Positions 32,318 through 41,949 of a stretch of 64,000 bases of DNA are shown piece after piece. The translations under genes and the position numbers were made by a program. How positions within the stretch are numbered: the first letter of the stretch is position 1; each line of letters begins with the position of its first letter. The notes beneath the pieces are model-generated. The model did no database searches and was not told where the DNA came from. It worked only from the letters and a program-made list of their open reading frames with translations. Source of the DNA: Magnetospirillum sp. ME-1 (GTDB lineage: Bacteria > Pseudomonadota > Alphaproteobacteria > Rhodospirillales > Magnetospirillaceae); the NCBI RefSeq assembly GCF_002105535.1, contig NZ_CP015848.1, positions 3,824,926 to 3,888,925 on the forward strand. Reading direction: 5' to 3'.

Positions 32318-33945
32318 TCCTTCTTGCCCGCCACGTTGGCCAGGCCGAAGCCGCGCGGATCGGTGGCCATGTCGCAGCCCTCGGGGTCCTTGAAGCCCAG
32401 CGGGCAGAAGATGGCCTCCACCCGGCTGGGCATGGGGGTGGCGCTGACCTGGTGGCCGCGGCTGGCCAGCGGAGCGGGGTCCAGCGCGATGGCGCCGGTC
32501 TCGACGAAGACGGCGTCGGGCTTGCCGGCATGCACCAGACGCGGCTGGGCCAGGGCCTCGGACAGCGGCTTGCCGTCGCCGGCGGCGGCCAGGAAGCTCT
32601 GGACCAGGGACGAGGCGGCGGTGCCGCCGCCCGACGCGGCGCCGATGAACCGGACGGCGCCGTTATGGGTATTGGCGGTCAGCATCACGGCGGTGGCCGG
32701 CGGGCCGTTCAGGCCGGGCACGCCCGACAGCATGATGCCGGTGCCGGGCGCCATGCGGCCGTTGCCGAACAGGCCGTGGCTGGTGACGCTGCACGCCACC
32801 GCCATGCCGTTGCCGTCCAGCACGGCGAATCCGGTTCCCGACTGGCTGTCGGAGGGAGGGGCGGCGACGTCGGTCACCGGCTGATGGCGGTCGGCGGCAT
32901 AGCCGGCCATCATGGTGGCGATGCGGCTGTCCGACACCAGGGTTTCCGGGGCCTCGTTGCTCCAGCCGTTGGGCCGCATCCAGCGGCCGCGCTCGGCGAA
33001 GGAGCGGGCCGAGGCCTCGGCCAGCAGGTGCGGGCGCTCGGACGCGTCGGTGTCCTTCCAGCGCGGCCACAGGGCGGCCACCAACTGGGCGGCCATGGTG
33101 CTGCCGGTCGAGGGCGGCGGGGCGAACCAGGCGGTCTCCGAGCCCACCTTGACGGCGATGGCGTCGCGCCAGGTGGGGCGGATGTCGCGCAGATCGTCCA
33201 GCGACAGGGTGCCCCCCGCCGCCTGCACGCCCTTGACCAGCTCGCGGGCCTGGGGGCCGACGTAGAAATTGCCGGTGTTGTGGCGCAGTGTCGAAATCAT
33301 CGCGGCCAGATGGGGCTGGGCCATCAGGTCGCCCTCGCGCAGCACCGAGCCGTCGGGCCGCATGAAGACGGCGCGCGCCGCCGGATCGCGGCCGATGATG
33401 GCCAGGCCGCGCGACAGGTCGTTGGCCAGGGCGCGCGACACCGGCACCCCGCTGCGGGCCAGGCGCTCGGGTTCGACCAGCAGGCTTTCCCAGCGCAGCT
33501 TGCCGTACTTGGCGTGCAGCGCGAAGAAGCCGCGCGGGTTGGCCGGCACGGCCGAGGGCAGAGGTCCCGACATGGCCGAGGCGAGGGCGGGAAAATCGAT
33601 GACTTCCGTCTTCTTTTTGCCGCTATCATGTACTATGCAGGTTCCGCCGCCGCCCAGGCTGGCGGTGGACGGATAGGTGACCGCCAGGGTGAAGTAGATG
33701 GCGGCGGCCGCATCGGCGGCGGTGCCGCCCGCCGACAGGACGTCGCGTCCCAGCACGGCGGCGCGGGGCTCGTCGGCGGCGACCATGCCGCCGAAGCCGG
33801 TGATGTGGCCGATTTGCCCGACCGGGCGCGCCGGATCGCCGCAGGCGGCCAACGCCAGCATCGCCGCCAGCGCGGTGAGGGAAAGAGCGGAGTTGCGGCC
33901 GCGTGCCGAATTGACCGATGAGGAGTGTTCCTTGCTCACGCGCAT
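32314..33945 (-). CDS. gamma-glutamyltransferase-family lipoprotein, divergent
   Basis: 543-residue Ntn-hydrolase-family protein. An N-terminal lipobox LALAACGD points to a lipoprotein. The region DSQSGTGFAVLDGNGMAVACSV corresponds to the self-cleavage site, with the nucleophile Thr kept but the usual following His replaced by Gly. The normal Arg-Glu of the gamma-glutamyl pocket (FRE) reads IDFPALAS here. The family cleaves gamma-glutamyl bonds in the periplasm; activity in this variant is uncertain. The ATG at 33943-33945 has AGAAGGA upstream; a GTG six bases further in is an alternative. The 5' end overlaps the divergent protease gene by 14 bases. Confidence 0.8.
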   Translation of the reverse strand: MRVSKEHSSSVNSARGRNSALSLTALAAMLALAACGDPARPVGQIGHITGFGGMVAADEPRAAVLGRDVLSAGGTAADAAAAIYFTLAVTYPSTASLGGGGTCIVHDSGKKKTEVIDFPALASAMSGPLPSAVPANPRGFFALHAKYGKLRWESLLVEPERLARSGVPVSRALANDLSRGLAIIGRDPAARAVFMRPDGSVLREGDLMAQPHLAAMISTLRHNTGNFYVGPQARELVKGVQAAGGTLSLDDLRDIRPTWRDAIAVKVGSETAWFAPPPSTGSTMAAQLVAALWPRWKDTDASERPHLLAEASARSFAERGRWMRPNGWSNEAPETLVSDSRIATMMAGYAADRHQPVTDVAAPPSDSQSGTGFAVLDGNGMAVACSVTSHGLFGNGRMAPGTGIMLSGVPGLNGPPATAVMLTANTHNGAVRFIGAASGGGTAASSLVQSFLAAAGDGKPLSEALAQPRLVHAGKPDAVFVETGAIALDPAPLASRGHQVSATPMPSRVEAIFCPLGFKDPEGCDMATDPRGFGLANVAGKKE

Positions 33946-35302
33946 AATCCTTCTGGTGACGTTCCTGTTGGTCGCTTCGATGCCGCCCGCCCTGGCCCAG
34001 TCGCAGCCCAAACGGCAGTTCATCCGTGACGCGGAGGTGGAAAATACCATCCGGACTTTCGGGACGCCAATTTTTCAGGCGGCGGGTCTGGACCCGGCGG
34101 CGATCCGCATCAATCTGATCGTCGATCCGACGCTCAACGCCTTCGTGGCCGGCGGGCAGAACATCTTCTTCCATACCGGCCTGCTGGTGCGGTCCGAGCA
34201 TCCCGGCCAGTTGATCGGCGTGATGGCCCACGAAACCGGCCACATCGCCGGCGGGCACCTGATCCGCGGCAACGACGCCATGGCCAACGCCTCGACCGAG
34301 GCGATCATCGCCACCCTGCTGGCCGCCGCCGCCGGCGCGGCCACCGGGCGGGGCGACGTCGCCATGGCCGGTGCCATCGGCGGCAACGAGCTGGCCATGC
34401 GGAGCTTGCTGGCCTTTTCCCGCAGCCAGGAGAGCCAGGCCGACCAGATGGCCATGCGCTTCCTCGACGACACGCATCAGTCGGGCAAGGGGCTGGTCGA
34501 GTTCTTCGAGATCCTGGGGGACCAGGAGGCGCTGGTCTCGTCGCGCCAGGACCCCTATGTGCGCACCCACCCGCTGACCCGCGACCGCGTCTCCTTCGTG
34601 CGCAACGCCGTGGATCATTCCCCCTATGCCAAGACCCCGTGGCCGGCGGAGTGGATCGAGATGCATCTGCGCATGAAGGCCAAGCTGTTCGCCTTCATCG
34701 AGCCGCCCATCCGCACCTTCCAGCGCTACAAGGAAACCGACACCAGCCTGGTGGCGCGCTACGCCCGCGCCGTCGCCGCCTATCGCAAGCCCGATATCCC
34801 CATGGCGCTGGGGCTGATCGACGGTCTGCTGAAGGAAAAGCCCAACGATCCCTATTTCTGGGAGCTGAAAGGCCAGATGCTGTTCGAGAACGGGCGCGGC
34901 GCCGAGGCCATGGAACCCTATCGCAAGGCGGTCAAGCTGCTGCCCAACAGCGCCCTGCTGCGCATCTCCCTGGGACAGGTGCTGATCGAGAGCGAGGATC
35001 CCGCCTTGCTGGGCGAGGCGCAGACCCACCTCACCGCCGCCGTCAACCGCGAGCCCGAGGACGTGTTCGCCTGGCAGCAACTGGCCATCGCCTATGGCCG
35101 CGACGGCAAAGAGGGCATGGCCTCCTACGCCCTGGCCGAGCACTACATGCTGACCGGCAAGCTGGCCGAGGCGCAGTTCCATGCCAACAAGGCGGAACAG
35201 CTGCTGGGCAAGCAGGGGGCGGTGTGGCTGCGCCTTCAGGACATCAAGGAACGCGCCTCCCAGGTCAAGGCCGACCGCGACCGGGGCCGTAAATGGTGGT
35301 AG
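33932..35302 (+). CDS. M48-family metalloprotease with TPR repeats (BepA/YfgC-like)
   Basis: 456-residue periplasmic protease. The signal peptide (MLTRIILLVTFLLVASMPPALAQ) starts at a TTG (33932) placed six bases after GAGGAG; no ATG precedes it in the reading frame. The zinc motif is HETGH followed by GGH, and the third ligand is in ESQADQMA. The C-terminal half (about 280-430) holds TPR-like helices (DPYFWELKGQMLFENGRGAEAMEPYRKAV). BepA assists and degrades outer-membrane proteins such as LptD. A DsbA-like gene follows, which fits envelope protein quality control. Confidence 0.88.
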   Translation: MLTRIILLVTFLLVASMPPALAQSQPKRQFIRDAEVENTIRTFGTPIFQAAGLDPAAIRINLIVDPTLNAFVAGGQNIFFHTGLLVRSEHPGQLIGVMAHETGHIAGGHLIRGNDAMANASTEAIIATLLAAAAGAATGRGDVAMAGAIGGNELAMRSLLAFSRSQESQADQMAMRFLDDTHQSGKGLVEFFEILGDQEALVSSRQDPYVRTHPLTRDRVSFVRNAVDHSPYAKTPWPAEWIEMHLRMKAKLFAFIEPPIRTFQRYKETDTSLVARYARAVAAYRKPDIPMALGLIDGLLKEKPNDPYFWELKGQMLFENGRGAEAMEPYRKAVKLLPNSALLRISLGQVLIESEDPALLGEAQTHLTAAVNREPEDVFAWQQLAIAYGRDGKEGMASYALAEHYMLTGKLAEAQFHANKAEQLLGKQGAVWLRLQDIKERASQVKADRDRGRKWW

Positions 35303-35372
35303 GCCTTGCCCCCACCTGCGGCTTCGGCCAATATGCCCGCCATCATTTCCGCCTCTTGAGGGTCCCTCGCCA

Positions 35373-36143
35373 ATGATCGCCAAGACTTTCGCCGCCGCCT
35401 TGATGGTGTCCGGCCTTGCCCTTGCCTCCCTGCCGGCCGCCGCCCAGGAGGTCCCGTTGACGCCCAAGCAGACCGAGGCGGTCAAGAAGGTGGTGCGTGA
35501 CTACCTGATGGAGCACCCCGAGGTGCTGGGCGAGGCCCTGGAGGCGCTGCGCGAGAAGATGCGCGCCCAGGCCGAAGCCGACGCCCACAAGATGCTGGAA
35601 GCCCGCAAGGACGAGATCTTCAAGGCCCCCGACGACCCGCAGGGCGGCAATCTCAAGGGCGACCTGACCGTGGTCGAGTTCCTGGATTACAATTGCGGCT
35701 TCTGCAAGCAGGCCTTCGACCCCCTGTGGGAAGCGGTCAAGGCCGACGGCAAGGTCCGCGTCGTGGTCAAGGAATACCCCATCCTCGGCCCCGATTCGGT
35801 TCTGGCCGCCCGCGTCGCCCTGGTGGCCAAGGCCCAGAGTCAGGCCAAGTACGACGATATCCACCGCGCCTTCATGAAGTTCCGCGGCCGCCTGGACGAG
35901 AAGGCCATCTACAAGATCGCCGGCGAGCAGGGCATGAATGTGGAGCAGCTGAAGAAGGATGTGGGCGCGCCCGAGATCGAGAAGCAGCTGAAGAAGAATT
36001 TCGACCTGGCCCGTTCGCTCGATATCGGCGGCACCCCCACCTTCATCGTCGGCGACCGCATCATCTCCAGCGCGTTGGACCAGCAGACCCTGAAGCAGCT
36101 GATGGACGCGGCACGCCGCTCCGCCGCCAAGCAAGGCGGCTGA
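35373..36143 (+). CDS. DsbA/Com1-like periplasmic thiol:disulfide oxidoreductase
   Basis: 256-residue protein with signal peptide (1-24, PAAAQ), a helical N-terminal segment (27-90) and a thioredoxin fold. The active-site CGFC is at 108-111 and the cis-Pro loop is GGTPTFIVG. Such proteins oxidise or isomerise disulfides in exported proteins, here perhaps haem-binding cysteines of c-type cytochromes or outer-membrane proteins. It is the same strand as the M48 protease, 70 bases downstream, and ends at a strong terminator. Confidence 0.9.
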   Translation: MIAKTFAAALMVSGLALASLPAAAQEVPLTPKQTEAVKKVVRDYLMEHPEVLGEALEALREKMRAQAEADAHKMLEARKDEIFKAPDDPQGGNLKGDLTVVEFLDYNCGFCKQAFDPLWEAVKADGKVRVVVKEYPILGPDSVLAARVALVAKAQSQAKYDDIHRAFMKFRGRLDEKAIYKIAGEQGMNVEQLKKDVGAPEIEKQLKKNFDLARSLDIGGTPTFIVGDRIISSALDQQTLKQLMDAARRSAAKQGG

Positions 36144-36173
36144 TCCTTTTCGCTTTTGGTTAAAGACGGCGAA

Positions 36174-36205
36174 AGCCCCCGGTCGCAAGGCCGGGGGCTT
36201 TTTTT
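36174..36205 (+). terminator. rho-independent terminator after the DsbA-like gene
   Basis: Stem AGCCCCCGG / CCGGGGGCT with an eight-base loop followed by seven T residues, 30 bases after the stop codon. Confidence 0.92.
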
Positions 36206-36277
36206 GCGCGGCAGGGCCCAAGAGAGGGGGCCCGGCGACCACGCGGACAGGGCTTCTTCGCCGAGGCGGTGGACTGA

Positions 36278-36371
36278 ACCACAGAGACGCAGAGACACAG
36301 AGAAGGCACGGAGAAATAAAACAGTTTCTCTTTTCCTTTGTGCCCTCTCTGTGTCTCTGCGTCTCTGTGGT
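36278..36371. repeat. CACAGAGAC palindrome
   Basis: 94-bp near-perfect palindrome: ACCACAGAGACGCAGAGACA at the left and its complement at the right, with a short A/T-rich centre (AATAAAACAGTTTCTC). This type of element is found in many unrelated bacteria as a mobile hairpin. It lies between the convergent DsbA-like and nirS terminators and differs from the other two palindrome families here. Confidence 0.85.
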
Positions 36372-36439
36372 GATACCACCCGATGCCAAATTCTCGGGAT
36401 ATGCCGATGAAGACCAAGGCGGAATGGCCGTCCCAGGAC

Positions 36440-36473
36440 AAAAAAATCCCCGGGGACCTTGCGATCCCCGGGG
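36440..36473 (-). terminator. rho-independent terminator of nirS
   Basis: On the minus strand: stem CCCCGGGGA / TCCCCGGGG with loop TCGCAAGG followed by A and seven T residues, 24 bases after the nirS stop. Confidence 0.92.
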
Positions 36474-36496
36474 TGCGTAGGGTGGAGTAAAGTGTC

Positions 36497-38146
<1,650 letters not shown>

Positions 38147-38235
38147 CTACACCGTGGCCGGGAGCCCCCCACGAGGGATCTGCGGCCAAAGCACTAAAAG
38201 TCTGGGCACAATGGCCTTCCTGGGCTGGTCGGGAT

Positions 38236-38249
38236 GTGACTATCGTCAA
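38236..38249. promoter_or_regulatory. FNR/Dnr-like site upstream of nirS
   Basis: On the minus strand TTGACgataGTCAC, a nearly perfect inverted repeat differing from the FNR/Dnr consensus TTGAT-N4-ATCAA at the inner positions. It is centred 123 bases before the nirS ATG. It is consistent with control by the Crp/Fnr regulators encoded next to it. Confidence 0.6.
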
Positions 38250-38290
38250 ATTCCGTCGAGGAAAGTCTTGAAACCAGACCTTCGTGCATA

Positions 38291-39130
38291 TCAGCTGCGG
38301 CCGCCGCCGGCTTCGAAGCAGGCGCGACGCAACAGGTCTACATCGTCTATCCGAACGGCATTGCCGGAAGTATGGACTCCCAGCACGCGGAGCCGCCCCA
38401 GCACCCGGGACAGGCTTTCGCGGCGGATGCCCACCCGGCTGGCCAGCACTTCCTTGTTGAAGGGCAGCAACACCTCGACCCGCCCCTCGGCGGACGGAGC
38501 CTGGGCCAGGAGGAACTCGGCCACGCGCTGCCAGGGGGTCAATTCCTTGAGGTCGGAAATCTCGTTGGCCAGGCGGCGGTTCCACTTGGCCAGGGCGGCC
38601 AGCATGCGGTAGGCCAGGGCATGGTCCGAATGCAGCGTGTAAAGGAAGGCGCGGCGCCCGACCCGGATCAGGGTGGCGTCCTCGATCACCTCGGCGTGCA
38701 GGGGAAAGCGGCCGGTGGACAGCATGGCGGCCTCGGCGAACGAGGTGCCGGGGCCGAAGATCTCGACGATGCTTTCCCGTCCGTCCTGGGCCAGGGCGAA
38801 CAGTTTCACCGCCCCGTCGAGCACGATGTAGAAACAGTCGGCCTCGTCTCCGGCTCCGAACAGCAGGGTGCTGCGCCGGCGCGTGACGGTGGCGGAATCG
38901 GCCAGCAGACGGTTGAGCACGTCGGGCAGGATGCCGTCGAACAGCGGCAGCGCCGCCACCACCTCCTGGGCGCTGCGCGAGCCCTTGAAGACCCGCTGCG
39001 GCGTCGACAGCGTGCGGTCGCAATCGGCGGTGGGGCCTTCGCAGGACGGCCGGCACGGGCACGACGCGGGGCCGCCCGTGGTCTTCGCTTCCTCGGGTCC
39101 GCTAGGCGGTGAACGCAGCGCAGTCGCCAT
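38291..39130 (-). CDS. Crp/Fnr-family regulator with N-terminal Cys cluster
   Basis: 279-residue regulator. The cNMP-binding-like beta barrel is at about 60-175 (STLLFGAGDEADCFYIVLDGAVKLF) and the HTH at the C-terminus (KEVLASRVGIRRESLSRVLGRLR). The first 40 residues contain Cys24, Cys26, Cys30 and Cys37 (CPCRPSCEGPTADC), a spacing unlike FNR (Cys-x3-Cys-x2-Cys) but able in principle to bind a metal or Fe-S cluster. This suggests an NO- or redox-responsive activator of nir genes. The ATG at 39128-39130 lies 29 bases inside the upstream regulator gene and has GAGGA before it. Confidence 0.87.
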   Translation of the reverse strand: MATALRSPPSGPEEAKTTGGPASCPCRPSCEGPTADCDRTLSTPQRVFKGSRSAQEVVAALPLFDGILPDVLNRLLADSATVTRRRSTLLFGAGDEADCFYIVLDGAVKLFALAQDGRESIVEIFGPGTSFAEAAMLSTGRFPLHAEVIEDATLIRVGRRAFLYTLHSDHALAYRMLAALAKWNRRLANEISDLKELTPWQRVAEFLLAQAPSAEGRVEVLLPFNKEVLASRVGIRRESLSRVLGRLRVLGVHTSGNAVRIDDVDLLRRACFEAGGGRS

Positions 39131-39782
39131 AGGTCCTCAGCGTCGCCACATCGGCGATCTCTACCTTGTCGGTGCGGCTGGCCACCACACCCTTGTCGCG
39201 GAGCTTGGCAAAGGCCCGCGACAGCGTCGCCGGGTCCATGCCCAGGTGATCGGCCAGATGCCGCTTCTCGTAGGGCAGCCGCACCACCGCCTTGCCGGTG
39301 GCATCGCCGGCCAGGGCCAGCAGATAGCTGGCCAGGCGCTCGGCGGTGGACTGCATCTTCAGTTCGGTGATCTCGCGCACCTGTTCGCGCAGGTTGCCGG
39401 CCATGGCCGAAATCATGGCGATGGCCACGTCGAAATGGGATTCGAGATAGCCCATCAGTGTGCCGGCCGGCATGGACAGCAAGGTGACGGGACCGGCCGC
39501 CCGGGCGGTGGCGGCGTGGGGGGCGCCGGTCAGCACCGCCTCTTCGCCCGCCGTGTCGCCGGCCGACAGCCGCAATTGCGGCGAGGCGGGCGAGGCGTCG
39601 ATCAGTACGTCGCCGGACAGCACCAGGAACAGGAAATCGGCAGGTGCGCCCTCGGCGAACACCACGTCGCCGTCGTTCAGGGTCAGCGTGCCGTGGCCGT
39701 CCAGCAGGACGGCGGCGTCCCCAGCCGGAACCGCCGAGAACAGCAGGCTTCGCCTTATCGCGCACACGGTGTCGGAGTTCAT
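39102..39782 (-). CDS. Crp/Fnr-family regulator (Dnr-like)
   Basis: 226-residue regulator without the FNR N-terminal cysteines: sensor barrel (about 10-115), dimerisation helix (ISAMAGNLREQVREITELKMQSTAERLASYLLALA) and HTH (YEKRHLADHLGMDPATLSRAFAKLRDKG). Its length and lack of Fe-S cysteines fit the Dnr class that senses NO through haem. It is transcribed away from the cytochrome operon and overlaps the second regulator, so both are made from one message located between nirS and the haem d1 operon. Confidence 0.87.
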   Translation of the reverse strand: MNSDTVCAIRRSLLFSAVPAGDAAVLLDGHGTLTLNDGDVVFAEGAPADFLFLVLSGDVLIDASPASPQLRLSAGDTAGEEAVLTGAPHAATARAAGPVTLLSMPAGTLMGYLESHFDVAIAMISAMAGNLREQVREITELKMQSTAERLASYLLALAGDATGKAVVRLPYEKRHLADHLGMDPATLSRAFAKLRDKGVVASRTDKVEIADVATLRTYGDCAAFTA

Positions 39783-40235
39783 CGTCCCTCCCGCCGCCGG
39801 GGAGCATTCGCCGATGTCGCCCCCGAACTTTCATTATCATCTCTCTAAATAGAGCCGGACGACTTGATCTTGGTTAAGGGGGGTGACCGGGCGCAAAGGA
39901 GGCGGCGCACCGGCGGGTCAACTGAATTAATCAATTCTAATATTCATGAATCCAAGCAAATCCAAGGTAAATTGATCAAGATCACGTCGATTGCCGGGGG
40001 CGGTGATTACAGTCCGTCACATTCCGGGGTCCGAGCGTGTTTTCCGGAAGGGCGCCCGCGCGAGCGGGATTGGGGGCGCTGCGCGGACCTGACCGGACAT
40101 GTGTCCGGGATGCCGGGGTCTTGGTTCCGACCTCTGTGTTCCGATCAATCATTGTCCAAGGTCAAGTCGGGAATCGGTCCCCCGTGGTATCGGTTCCGCT
40201 TGAGGGTGGACAACTAGGGTACGCTGGGGAGCGCA
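39783..40235. other. divergent control region between regulators and cytochrome operon
   Basis: 453 bases without a gene. It holds a weak FNR-like site (TTGATcttgGTTAA, 39864-39877) before the regulators, a strong one at 39972-39985 for the rightward operon, an A/T-rich block around 39925-39975 that stands out from the GC-rich surroundings, and a long leader of about 200 bases before the first cytochrome gene, in which I see no ORF. Confidence 0.6.
39972..39985 (+). promoter_or_regulatory. FNR/Dnr box upstream of the cytochrome/nir operon
   Basis: TTGATcaagATCAC matches TTGAT-N4-ATCAA at nine of ten positions. If it is a class II site centred at -41.5, transcription would start near 40020, with GATTAC (40005-40010) as a -10 candidate. 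It would place the whole nirECFDLGHJN operon under anaerobic or NO control. Confidence 0.75.
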
Positions 40236-41876
40236 ATGGCTACTGAATCCTTGCTCGGAAAACTGCTGAGGATGAAAGTCCTGGGTGCGTCGTTGTTTGG
40301 CGCCGGGGTGATCTTCGTCGGCGGCATCATGTTCTGGGGCGCCTTCAACACGGCGATGGAAGCCACCAACACGCTTGGCTTCTGCATCAACTGCCATGAG
40401 ATGAAGGACAACGTCTATCAGGAGTACGTCAAGACGGTCCACTACACCAACCGTTCCGGTGTGCGGGCCACGTGCTCCGACTGTCACGTGCCCAAGGACT
40501 GGGTCCACAAGTTCGTCCGCAAGATTCAGGCCAGCGGCGAGGTCTTCCACTGGCTGATGGGGACCGTCAACACCCCCGAGAAATTCGACGCCAAGCGCTA
40601 TCAGCTGGCCAAGCGCGTCTGGGCGACCATGAAGAGCACGGATTCGCGGGAATGCCGCAACTGCCATGCCTTCGACCAGATGAACCCGGCCGTCCAGAAG
40701 CAGCGCGCCAAGAAGCAGCACGAGAACGCCCAGGCCGAGGGCGGCACCTGCATCGACTGCCACAAGGGCATCGCCCACAAGCCGGTCCACCACCTGCTGG
40801 AGCAGGAGGAGGAGCAGAAGGCCGCCGAGGAGGCCAAGAAGAAGGCCGAGGCCGAGGCCAAGAAGGCCGCGTCCGCCAAGCCCGCCGCGGCTCCGGCCGC
40901 CGCCACCGCTTCGGCTCCCGCCGCCGGCGGCGCCGCGCTGCCCCCCGTCACCGGCAAGGCCGTGGACTGGAGCAAGGTGGCCGAGACCAAGACCGTGCTG
41001 TTCTATCCCGGCCAGACCGCCATGGAGTGGGTGCTGACCGGTACCGACCACGGCGGCACCCGCGCCTTCAAGAAGGGCGACCGCTGCTTCGAGTGCCACA
41101 GCAACGAGACCGCCGACATGGGCGCCAAGATGGCGTCCGGCTCCAAGGCGGAAAAGACTCCCATTCCCGGCAAGCGCGCCGCCATTCCGCTGTCCATCAA
41201 GGCGGCGTATGACGCGGACAACCTGTACATGCGCTTCGAGTTCCCGGCTGGTCCGCACAACGACGTGCCCTTCGTCAAGGGCGGCAAGATGGACCCCGAG
41301 AACGAGGTCAAGGTCGCCATGATGATCGACGGCGGCAAGGTGGACATGGCGGCTCGCTCGGGCTGCTGGACGTCGTGCCATGCCGATGCCCGTGACATGC
41401 CCCAGGCTCCCGCCGCTCCCGGCGCGGTGCCCGGCATCGACACCAAGGCCGGCTACGTCACCAAGTATGTGCCGGAAAGCCGCACCCAGTTCGACACCAC
41501 CGCGCGCAACAACTGGGACAAGGTCAAGCCGCAGGCCGAGCTGGATGCCCTGCTGGCCGGCGGCACCTTCCTCGACCTGACCCGCTGGAAGTCCTCGGGC
41601 GCGTCCGAGCAGGGCTACGTTCTGGCCGAGCGCGTGCTCAAGCCCGGCAACGACGTGGCCTATACCGGCAAGAAGGAAGGCGATAAGTGGGTGGTGACCA
41701 TGATCCGCCGTCTGAAGGCGACCCAGCCGGGCGAAGTCGCCCTGGTTGCCGGTCAGTCGTACAGCGTCGGCTTCGCCGTCCACGACGACTTCACCAATGG
41801 CCGCTTCCACCACGTGTCCGTCGACCTGAAGCTGGGTCTGGACGCCGAGGGTGAGATCAAGGCGGTCAAGATGTAG
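40236..41876 (+). CDS. NapC/NirT-type tetraheme cytochrome fused to an ethylbenzene-dehydrogenase-like haem domain
   Basis: 546-residue membrane-anchored multiheme protein. A single N-terminal helix (about 14-36) is followed by the NapC/NirT quinol-oxidising domain with CINCH (50-54), CSDCH (80-84), CRNCH (140-144) and CIDCH (172-176). A charged then Ala/Pro-rich linker (188-235) joins it to a domain of about 300 residues with CFECH (284-288) and a CX3CH site CWTSCH (377-382). The second domain resembles the haem-binding gamma-subunit domain of the ethylbenzene dehydrogenase family. It probably carries electrons from quinol to periplasmic acceptors such as NirS. The next gene encodes a soluble copy of the second domain. 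Confidence 0.85.
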   Translation: MATESLLGKLLRMKVLGASLFGAGVIFVGGIMFWGAFNTAMEATNTLGFCINCHEMKDNVYQEYVKTVHYTNRSGVRATCSDCHVPKDWVHKFVRKIQASGEVFHWLMGTVNTPEKFDAKRYQLAKRVWATMKSTDSRECRNCHAFDQMNPAVQKQRAKKQHENAQAEGGTCIDCHKGIAHKPVHHLLEQEEEQKAAEEAKKKAEAEAKKAASAKPAAAPAAATASAPAAGGAALPPVTGKAVDWSKVAETKTVLFYPGQTAMEWVLTGTDHGGTRAFKKGDRCFECHSNETADMGAKMASGSKAEKTPIPGKRAAIPLSIKAAYDADNLYMRFEFPAGPHNDVPFVKGGKMDPENEVKVAMMIDGGKVDMAARSGCWTSCHADARDMPQAPAAPGAVPGIDTKAGYVTKYVPESRTQFDTTARNNWDKVKPQAELDALLAGGTFLDLTRWKSSGASEQGYVLAERVLKPGNDVAYTGKKEGDKWVVTMIRRLKATQPGEVALVAGQSYSVGFAVHDDFTNGRFHHVSVDLKLGLDAEGEIKAVKM

Positions 41877-41949
41877 TCTGACGAAAGGGCCGGATGCGGA
41901 CGTGGGGACGTCCGCATCCGGTGGTTTCAATCCTGGGAGGGAAAAGCAG

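Noticed and set aside
36278-36371. Possible insertion-sequence ends
   Set aside because: The element is only 94 bp and has no room for a transposase; it is a palindrome rather than a pair of terminal repeats.
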